Shown in pieces: positions 21,059 to 26,864 of a stretch of 26,864 nucleotides of DNA. The position numbers were made by a program, and so were the translations under genes. Location: assembly GCA_964550935.1 (NCBI GenBank), contig CAZKBB010000036.1, forward strand, positions 1-26,864, written 5' to 3'. The stretch's first letter is position 1, and each line of letters starts with the position of its first letter. The notes below the pieces were generated by a model. It was not told the origin of the DNA. It saw nothing but the letters and a program-made list of their open reading frames with translations, and made no database searches. The stretch is from JBCBSP01 sp964550935 (lineage in GTDB: Bacteria; Pseudomonadota; Alphaproteobacteria; Caulobacterales; Maricaulaceae).

Positions 21059-22066
21059 ATGTCAGCAAAGTCGAACACCGCGCCAAAGGCCGCAGCCGTC
21101 ATCGGCGCCGGGCTCGCCGGCGCGGCGGCGGCCCGGGCTCTGGAAGCGCGCGGGGCGCGCGTGGTGCTGTTCGACAAGGGCCGCGGCGCGGGCGGGCGAT
21201 TGTCGACCAAGCGCGGCGACCCAGAGACGGGCCTGCCCGCCTTCGATCACGGCGCGCAATATCTCACCGCGCGCACCGAGGCCTTCAAAGGCTTCATGGC
21301 GGCCGCCTCCATCGCTGGCGCGGCGTCGGTCTGGACCGGACGGCTGGTCTCGCTTGAGCGCGACGGCGTGCGGGCGCTGCGCTCCGAGCCGCGCTGGGTG
21401 GGGCGTCCGGGCATGAACGCACTCGTCAAACACGCGCTGAAGGGCCTGGACGCCCGCTTCAACCAGCGCGTGGCGGAGATCGAAGGCGCGCCCGGCGACT
21501 GGCGGCTGCATTTCGAGGACGGCGCGCATGAAGGTCCGTTCGAGGCGGTCGCGATCACCGTCCCGGCGCCACAGGCGGGCGCTCTGTGCGAGAGCGCCGG
21601 CGCGGGCGATCTCGCCGAAGAAGCGCGCGGGGCTGAGATGGCGCCGTCCCTGACTGCGATGGTGAGCTGGGAAACAGTGTTCGACATCGGCTTCGACGGG
21701 GCGAAGTTCGACACCGGACCGATCGGCTGGGCCGCGCGCATGGCGTCCAGGCCTGGGCGAGAGGCGAGCGCGGGCTGGGTGATCCAGGCCGATGTCGCCG
21801 CCTCTCGCGCGTGGCTGGAGGACGACCCGCTGGACAGCGCCCAGCGCCTGGCGCGCGCCTTCGCCGAGCGGTTCTCACTGCCCGATCCGGGCCGCGTCGC
21901 CGGTCATCGCTGGCGTTACGCGCTCGCCGAACAGCCCCCTGGCGACCCTTATGCGCTGACCCCGGACGCGACACTCGGCACGGCCGGAGACTGGCGCCTC
22001 GGCCCGCGCGCAGAGCACGCCTGGACTTCAGGCCTCGCGCTCGGGTCCGCGCTGAGCGGAGGCTAG
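21059..22066 (+). CDS. Renalase-like NAD(P)/FAD-dependent oxidoreductase
   Basis: 335 residues. The FAD-binding Rossmann motif GAGLAG (16-21) is followed by ARVVLFDKGRGAGGRLSTKR (33-52), typical of the renalase/COG3380-type flavoproteins, and then FDHGAQYLTAR. The PGMNALVKHAL region and C-terminal GDWRLGPRAEHAWTSGLALG complete the FAD fold. Members often occur next to photolyase genes; this one diverges from the photolyase operon with 41 nt between starts, so a shared promoter region and shared light or stress response are likely (inference). Its stop codon overlaps the stop of the convergent thioesterase in the palindrome CTAG. Confidence 0.85.
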   Translation: MSAKSNTAPKAAAVIGAGLAGAAAARALEARGARVVLFDKGRGAGGRLSTKRGDPETGLPAFDHGAQYLTARTEAFKGFMAAASIAGAASVWTGRLVSLERDGVRALRSEPRWVGRPGMNALVKHALKGLDARFNQRVAEIEGAPGDWRLHFEDGAHEGPFEAVAITVPAPQAGALCESAGAGDLAEEARGAEMAPSLTAMVSWETVFDIGFDGAKFDTGPIGWAARMASRPGREASAGWVIQADVAASRAWLEDDPLDSAQRLARAFAERFSLPDPGRVAGHRWRYALAEQPPGDPYALTPDATLGTAGDWRLGPRAEHAWTSGLALGSALSGG

Positions 22067-22479
22067 ACCTCGGCGTCTTCCGGCTTGATCAGGAAGTGGC
22101 CGTGCAGGGTGGCGATGGTGGCCGCGCGGCGCTCCTGCCAGGACTCCACGCGCACATTGGCCACGCGCGAGCCTTGCCGGGTGATGACCGCGCGCGCGTA
22201 GACATCGCTTGGCCGGCCGGGGCGCAGATAATCAACCGCCACGTCGATGGGCTTCGGAATCGACTTCAGCCGGCTTGCGGCCATCAGCGCGGCCGAGGCG
22301 GTGATCTCCATGAAGGCGCCGATCGCCCCGCCGTGGAGCGCCGGGATCAGCGGATTGCCCACCAGTTCCTCGCGATAGGGCATGATCGCGGTGAGCTCGT
22401 CGCCGTGATGATCGAGCGTGACGCCCATGCCCTGCATGTAGGGGCTGGAGAGCAGAAGGCCGAGCCGGTCCTCGCTCAT
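22063..22479 (-). CDS. PaaI-like hotdog-fold thioesterase
   Basis: 138 residues of a single hotdog domain. LHGGAIGAFMEITASAAL carries the HGG active-site signature, preceded by PYREELVGNPLIPA and followed by VDYLRPGRPSDVYARAVITRQGSRVANVRVE. Such enzymes hydrolyse acyl-CoA thioesters. Its start overlaps the stop of the preceding paralogue by 4 nt (ATGA, 22476-22479), so they are translationally coupled and may form a heteromer. Substrate unknown. Confidence 0.88.
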   Translation of the reverse strand: MSEDRLGLLLSSPYMQGMGVTLDHHGDELTAIMPYREELVGNPLIPALHGGAIGAFMEITASAALMAASRLKSIPKPIDVAVDYLRPGRPSDVYARAVITRQGSRVANVRVESWQERRAATIATLHGHFLIKPEDAEV

Positions 22480-23003
22480 TCCTCGCCCCCGACGTCGGGC
22501 AGTTTCGAGATCGGCGTGGCGCGCGACTTCATCGCCCCGCGCGCGCGCTCGGCTGCGGCCTGGCTGGCGCGCGTGACCATGAAGGCCGCCGAAGCCGTGG
22601 CGACCGGATCGTTGGGGTCGCCGTCGTGGGCGATGGCGTGGACGAAGGCGAACAGGCCGGAGGCCTTCACCGGGCGCGCCTCGGCGATGACCGCTCGGCC
22701 GGGCTCGGCCGGACGCATGTAATCCAGGCGCAGATCGAGCGTCGCTGTGGCGTCGTTGCCGCCGAGCCCTGCGAACGCGGCGAGCCCGCTGGCGTGATCA
22801 AGCAGGGCCGTCACCACCCCGCCGTGCAACACGCCCGTCGCGGGGTCGCCGACCAGGTCCTCGCGGTAGGGCGCGCGCATCACCGCGCGCTCAACGCTCA
22901 AGGACACAAGCTCGAAGCCCAGCGCCACGGCGTGGGGCGAGCCGTCCACCAAAAGCGGAGCGAGCGAATCAAGATGCGCTTGAACGGGATCGGGCTCGGC
23001 CAT
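22476..23003 (-). CDS. PaaI-like hotdog-fold thioesterase (upstream paralogue)
   Basis: 175 residues: MRAPYREDLVGDPATGVLHGGVVTALLDHASGLAAF includes the HGG motif, then LDLRLDYMRPAEPGRAVIAEARPVKASGLFAFVHAIAH. It is longer than its neighbour because of a C-terminal tail (about 145-175) rich in Ala, Arg and charged residues. It starts the two-gene operon with 22063-22479. Tandem PaaI-type pairs like this are seen in other alphaproteobacteria; the pathway served is unknown. Confidence 0.88.
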   Translation of the reverse strand: MAEPDPVQAHLDSLAPLLVDGSPHAVALGFELVSLSVERAVMRAPYREDLVGDPATGVLHGGVVTALLDHASGLAAFAGLGGNDATATLDLRLDYMRPAEPGRAVIAEARPVKASGLFAFVHAIAHDGDPNDPVATASAAFMVTRASQAAAERARGAMKSRATPISKLPDVGGEE

Positions 23004-23043
23004 GGCGCCGGTTTAGACCCCGGCGCGGCTCAAGCCTAGGGGC

Positions 23044-23838
23044 TCAGGCCGCGCGGCGTTTCGCGACGACCTGTTCAAGCCCGATGACGACCTGCTCGCG
23101 CGTCGCTTCCGGCGCGCTGTGCAGTTCGCCAAGGCGCGTCAGCGAGGCGCGGTGCAGGCGCACCACTTCCTCGGCCTTCGGCGTCATCTCCAGCGCCCCG
23201 TCAAGGAAGCGTCTGAGCGAGCGCCCGACGCGCGCGGCGACAAGATCGCCCCGGCGCATCATGTCGAAGGCCATGGCGTCGGCCTGCGCGCGCGCAGCCT
23301 CAAGCGGGCTGGTCAGGCCGGCGTCGATGTCGGCGCGGCGCTTGTGCGCCAGGATCGGAGCGCCGCGCATGCGCCGGCGATCCGGCCCGGTGAAACTTTC
23401 AGCCTCGATGAAGGCCCGCGGGCGCGTGCAGGCGGCCTCGATACGCTCAGTCAGCGCTCGCGGCGAGATCGGGCGCAGCAGGTACTCGCTTGCGCCGGCG
23501 TCGCGGGCCGCCATCACGTCGGGCAGGCGCGCGCGACCGGAGAGCATGACCGCCGGCGTGCGCCGCTCCGGCCCATCGCTGCGGCGCAATGCGCGCACCA
23601 CGCTCAGACCGACCTCGTCGCCGCAGCGCCAGTCCGCGATCAGCGCACCGCGCGGGCGGTCGCGCAGGACCTTCAGCGCCGAGGCGGGATCGGCGGCGGT
23701 TTCGACGCGCTCACCGCCAGACGCACGCAAGACGTCCGCGACCAAGCGCCGGGTGAAGGCGGACGGGTCGTAGACGACCAGAACGCCGCGGCGCCAATCG
23801 GTCAGCGGTGTTTCGAAAGCTGTGACGACCTCGCCCAT
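23044..23838 (-). CDS. Atypical response regulator-like protein
   Basis: 264 residues. Residues about 18-135 are a receiver (REC) domain: VLVVYDPSAFTRRLVADVL, phospho-acceptor candidate D69 in ALIADWR, S100 in VMLSGR. Two departures are seen: the acidic pair that binds Mg2+ is reduced to Y23-D24, and the conserved Lys before Pro is Arg (R122 in YLLRPISP). The C-terminal half (about 140-264) is helical and charged, with no DNA-binding or enzymatic motif that I recognise. It may signal without normal phosphorylation or work as an adaptor. No kinase gene is adjacent. GGAAGG lies about 8 nt before the ATG. Confidence 0.8.
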   Translation of the reverse strand: MGEVVTAFETPLTDWRRGVLVVYDPSAFTRRLVADVLRASGGERVETAADPASALKVLRDRPRGALIADWRCGDEVGLSVVRALRRSDGPERRTPAVMLSGRARLPDVMAARDAGASEYLLRPISPRALTERIEAACTRPRAFIEAESFTGPDRRRMRGAPILAHKRRADIDAGLTSPLEAARAQADAMAFDMMRRGDLVAARVGRSLRRFLDGALEMTPKAEEVVRLHRASLTRLGELHSAPEATREQVVIGLEQVVAKRRAA

Positions 23839-23936
23839 GGCGCGCCCTTCCGCAGGTCAGAACCACGATGATACGCGATGTCGGCGCATCCGGCGCGCGC
23901 ATTTTGGATTCATGGTGAAGCGCGCGTTTACGCGGT

Positions 23937-24266
23937 TCAGCGCATCGCCTTGATCAGGCGCCACACGATCCAGATCGGGATCACTAGCACCGCACCGAGG
24001 AAGAAATACCGCACCGCCCAGGAGAAGCTATCTCCGATGATGCGGAAAAACCGTTCCCAGGCGTCGGCCAGCGTGCCGAAGAAATCCACCCAGAGCTCGC
24101 CCGGATCCACGTTCAGAACCGCAAGCACCAGCCCGGCGAGCACGCACAGGAAGAACAGCGCGATCAGGTCAGAGGCGCGAACCGACACCAGCCGGCGCCA
24201 GAAGGGCCTCTTCTCGCCGGTCTCGGTCTGTGAAGCCGCTTGCGGTTTCGAAGCGTTATCGCTCAT
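23937..24266 (-). CDS. Small two-helix membrane protein (DUF6460-like)
   Basis: 109 residues. A polar, charged N terminus (1-28) is followed by a hydrophobic segment at about 32-52 (SDLIALFFLCVLAGLVLAVL), an amphipathic linker with DPGELWVDFFGTLADAWERFFRIIG, and a second hydrophobic segment at about 86-105 (FFLGAVLVIPIWIVWRLIK). This resembles DUF6460, a small alphaproteobacterial membrane family of unknown function. It lies 56 nt downstream of the mscS-like gene on the same strand. The family name is tentative. Confidence 0.65.
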   Translation of the reverse strand: MSDNASKPQAASQTETGEKRPFWRRLVSVRASDLIALFFLCVLAGLVLAVLNVDPGELWVDFFGTLADAWERFFRIIGDSFSWAVRYFFLGAVLVIPIWIVWRLIKAMR

Positions 24267-24322
24267 GGGCGCACCTTAACGCGGCGAATGGGGCCGAAAC
24301 AGGGCTTGCCGCCCCTGACCGG

Positions 24323-25177
24323 CTACTCCGCAGCCTGCTTGTGAATCTCGACCTGGTGGGGGAAGGGTATCTCGATGCCGTTCTCGTCGAAGGCGATCTT
24401 GACGCGCTTGTTCATGTCGAAGTGCAGCGCCCAGTAGTCCGACGCCTTGCACCAGGCGCGCACCACATAGTCCACGCTCGACGCGCCGTGGCTCTTCACC
24501 TCCACGAACACCGCCGGCTCCTTCAGGACGCGCTCATCGGCCTCGAACACCTGCCGAAGCACGCCCTGAACCTTCTCGATGTCGTCTTCGTAGCTGGCCG
24601 AGAAGACGAAGTCGCAGCGCCGCTCGGGATAGGCGGAGTAGTTCCAGATCACCTGACCCCAGGCCTGCCCGTTGGGCACGATGATCTGGACGTTATCGGG
24701 GGTGTTCAGCTCGGTGTAGAACAAGGTGATGTTCTTCACCGACCCGGCCGTGCCGGCGATGTCGACATAATCCTCGATCTTGTAGGGCCGGAAGAAGACG
24801 ATCATCACGCCGGCGGCCAGATTGCCGAGCGCGCCCTGCAGCGCCAGACCGATCGCCAGGGTCGCCGCGCCGAGCGCGGCCACGATCGAGGTCGTCTCCA
24901 CCCCGAAGCGGTTCAAGACCGCGATGAACACCACCGCCAGGATGGCGTACTTGGCCAGCGAGGAGAAAAAACTCGCCAGCGTCTTGTCCATGCGCGGGTT
25001 GCGATCGGCCGCCTTGCGCACGCCGCGCCCGACCGCGCCGGCGACCATATAGCCGACGATGAGGATGACGAGCGCGAGCGCAACATTGATCGCGACCTGA
25101 AGGCCGACGGTGGTGAGGTATTCTACGATGGCGTCGGCGGACAGGCCGAACGGCGCGGTGGGGCCGCTGGAAGTCAT
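24323..25177 (-). CDS. mscS: Small-conductance mechanosensitive channel (MscS family)
   Basis: 284 residues, the minimal MscS size. Three membrane helices: TM1 about 24-50, TM2 about 68-92 and pore-lining TM3 about 95-128 with the Gly/Ala ridge IVAALGAATLAIGLALQGALGNLAAGVMI, followed by FRPYKIEDYVDIAGTAGSVKNITLFYTEL, the start of the cytoplasmic beta domain, and NGQAWGQVIWNYS. The alpha-beta C-terminal domain ends in IPFPHQVEIH, a signature of the family. It opens under membrane tension to release solutes on osmotic downshock. It lies downstream of the ligase gene on the same strand, 63 nt from its stop. Confidence 0.94.
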   Translation of the reverse strand: MTSSGPTAPFGLSADAIVEYLTTVGLQVAINVALALVILIVGYMVAGAVGRGVRKAADRNPRMDKTLASFFSSLAKYAILAVVFIAVLNRFGVETTSIVAALGAATLAIGLALQGALGNLAAGVMIVFFRPYKIEDYVDIAGTAGSVKNITLFYTELNTPDNVQIIVPNGQAWGQVIWNYSAYPERRCDFVFSASYEDDIEKVQGVLRQVFEADERVLKEPAVFVEVKSHGASSVDYVVRAWCKASDYWALHFDMNKRVKIAFDENGIEIPFPHQVEIHKQAAE

Positions 25178-25240
25178 GACAGGCGTCTCCGAATCGAAAG
25201 GCGCGCAACCGCGCCGCAGATGCGGATCAGGCCTTTACCA

Positions 25241-26863
25241 TCACCCCGGCGATCGGTCGAACCGTTCTTCGAGCAGGGCCTGGAGCGTCTCGATGCGGTC
25301 GGCCTGCGCGGCCGGCTTGTCCCAGCGGATACGGTGCACCCGGGGAAAGCGCATGGCGAGGCCGGACTTGTGGCGCGCGCTCGCCTGCAGGCCCTCGAAG
25401 GCGATCTCCAGAACCAGGCCGTGATCGGGCTCGGCGCGCACCGCGCGCACCGGCCCGAAGCGCTCGATCGTGTTGTCGCGCACGAATTTGTCGAGCTGTT
25501 TCAGCTCCGCGTCGGTGAAGCCGAAATAGGCCTTGCCGACGGGCACGAGAACCTCGCCCGCCTCGTCCTCGCGCCAGACCCCGAAGGTGTAGTCGGAGTA
25601 GAAGCTGGAGCGTTTCCCGTGCCCGCGCTGGGCGTACATCATGACCGCATCGACCAGGAAGGGATCGCGCTTCCACTTGAACCACGGCCCCTTTGGCCGG
25701 CCGGGCGTGTAGACGCTGTCCAGGCGCTTCAGCATCACGCCTTCGGCGTGGGCGTGGGGCGGGTCGGCGCGCAGGCGCGCGATCTCCTCCCATTTTGAAA
25801 AGTCCACCAGCGTCGAGACGTCGATACGCTCTGAGGGACAGGCCTCGACAAAGGACTCCAGCCGGTTGCGGCGGGCCTGAAACGGCTTGCGGCGCAAATC
25901 CGCTTCGCCCTCCACCAGCAGGTCGTAGGCGCGGATGAAAGCCGGGTGCTTGTCCATCATCGCCTTGGAGACGGTCTTGCGGTTGAGCCTTTGCTGCAGG
26001 TCCGAGAACGGCGCCACGCCGCTGTCCGACGCCGGGTCGCGGATCAGAAGCTCCCCGTCGATCGCGCCCTCGAACTCCAGCGCGGCGAGCACGTCGGGGA
26101 AGGCGTGGGAGATGTCGTCTCCGGTTCGGGTGTAAAGCCGGCGCACGCCGGCCTCGCTGACCGCCTGGATGCGGATGCCGTCCCACTTCCACTCCGCGGC
26201 GTAGTCGGCCGGGTCGAGCCCGTCCAGATCGCCCGCCTCGACCGGATTGGCGAGCATGACCGGGCGAAACGGCGCCTTCGCGGCGCTGACCGGCTTGTCC
26301 GCGCGGCCCTCCAGCCAGGCGAACAAGTCCTCGTAGGGCGGCTCGAGCCCGTGCCAGAGCTCCTCGATCTCGGTCACATCGACATCGCCGAAGCGCGCCA
26401 GCGCGGTCTTGGCGAGCCGGGCCGAGACGCCGACCCGCAGCCCCCCGGTGACGAGCTTCAACAGCGCCCAGCGCCCGACCGCGTCCAGCGCATCGAGCCA
26501 GCCCTCGATGAGTTTCGGCGCCTGCGCCCGCGTGGTCTCCTGCAGCTCGGCGATCACCTCGGAAAGGTCCGGTGCGCGGTTAGCCCCGCGCCTGGCCGGC
26601 CAGATCAGGGCGGTTGTCTCGGCCAGATCGCCCACATAATCGTAGCTCAGCTCGAACAGGACCGGATCGACGCGCTGCGAGGCCAGTTCGCGGATCGCGC
26701 CGGCCTTGGCGCCCTTGAAGTCGAGCCCGCCCGTGATGGCCGCCAGCGCCAGACCGCGCTCAGGGTCAGGGACCTCGCGGAAATGCTCTTCGAGAAGGCG
26801 CAGCTTGGCGTTGCGCTGCGGACTTAAGGACAGCCGGTCGAGAAGCGTGGCGAAGCGTTCCAT
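25241..26863 (-). CDS. ATP-dependent DNA ligase of the ligase-associated repair set
   Basis: A 540-residue ligase that seals nicks using ATP. N-terminal helical DNA-binding domain about 1-195; nucleotidyltransferase domain with motif I EWKWDGIRIQ (adenylated Lys K226), motif III-like AIDGELLIRD (267-276), a motif IV region HAEGVMLKRLDS and motif V GPWFKWKRD; and OB-fold domain from about 420. This matches the 'cisplatin damage response' bacterial ligase family found with an exonuclease, Lhr-Core and PdeM. It is complete within the window: the start codon is at 26861-26863, one base from the edge. The ligase-associated exonuclease normally lies upstream of this gene and, if present, is outside the window. 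Confidence 0.94.
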   Translation of the reverse strand: MERFATLLDRLSLSPQRNAKLRLLEEHFREVPDPERGLALAAITGGLDFKGAKAGAIRELASQRVDPVLFELSYDYVGDLAETTALIWPARRGANRAPDLSEVIAELQETTRAQAPKLIEGWLDALDAVGRWALLKLVTGGLRVGVSARLAKTALARFGDVDVTEIEELWHGLEPPYEDLFAWLEGRADKPVSAAKAPFRPVMLANPVEAGDLDGLDPADYAAEWKWDGIRIQAVSEAGVRRLYTRTGDDISHAFPDVLAALEFEGAIDGELLIRDPASDSGVAPFSDLQQRLNRKTVSKAMMDKHPAFIRAYDLLVEGEADLRRKPFQARRNRLESFVEACPSERIDVSTLVDFSKWEEIARLRADPPHAHAEGVMLKRLDSVYTPGRPKGPWFKWKRDPFLVDAVMMYAQRGHGKRSSFYSDYTFGVWREDEAGEVLVPVGKAYFGFTDAELKQLDKFVRDNTIERFGPVRAVRAEPDHGLVLEIAFEGLQASARHKSGLAMRFPRVHRIRWDKPAAQADRIETLQALLEERFDRSPG

Positions 26864-26864
26864 G

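Overview
The window reads as ordinary chromosome of a GC-rich alphaproteobacterium, most likely of the Caulobacterales/Maricaulales/Hyphomonadaceae type. This placement is inferred from gene content: a class I lysyl-tRNA synthetase, an UrcA-family protein, a TorF/Gcw_chp porin beside an ammonium transporter, the ligase-associated repair genes, and strongly GC-biased third codon positions. No rRNA, tRNA, CRISPR array or prophage was found.

Layout. Positions 1-224 hold an internally deleted IS3-type orfA remnant. Positions 377-2554 (minus) hold an ammonium transporter followed by a TorF-like porin, with no glnK beside them. Positions 2555-3581 are a gene-poor kilobase with an AT-richer patch and a minus-strand terminator (U8 tail) whose upstream transcript is unknown. 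From 3582 to 7636 come a MATE exporter, pyrD, a divergent S24/HTH repressor-like gene, a 49-residue ORF, and a two-gene HTH plus membrane-protein operon with repeated operator-like boxes. From 7772 to 13095, all on the minus strand, lie a TPR-like secreted protein, class I lysyl-tRNA synthetase, an acidic lipoprotein and an S9A oligopeptidase lipoprotein. At 13199-13820 is a VapBC-type toxin-antitoxin pair in which both genes carry a one-base frameshift.

The right half is rich in DNA repair. The Lhr-type helicase (13873-16464), PdeM phosphoesterase (16642-17355) and ATP-dependent DNA ligase (25241-26863, minus) belong to the known ligase-associated repair set. Here they are separated by about 8 kb and placed on opposite strands. 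Between them lie an HDAC-like deacetylase, an UrcA protein, an operon of DCC thiol-redox protein, cryptochrome/photolyase and a 53-residue DUF2256 zinc-ribbon-like protein, a divergent renalase-like flavoprotein, two overlapping hotdog thioesterases, an atypical response regulator, a small membrane protein and an MscS channel. A 92-bp palindromic repeat separates lhr from pdeM, and the Lhr protein carries an in-frame insert of about 44 residues that contains an inverted repeat at DNA level.

No entirely new system is evident. The most unusual points are the doubly frameshifted toxin-antitoxin pair, the Lhr insert, the split repair cluster surrounding a photorepair operon, and the unassigned terminator-bearing transcript upstream of amt.
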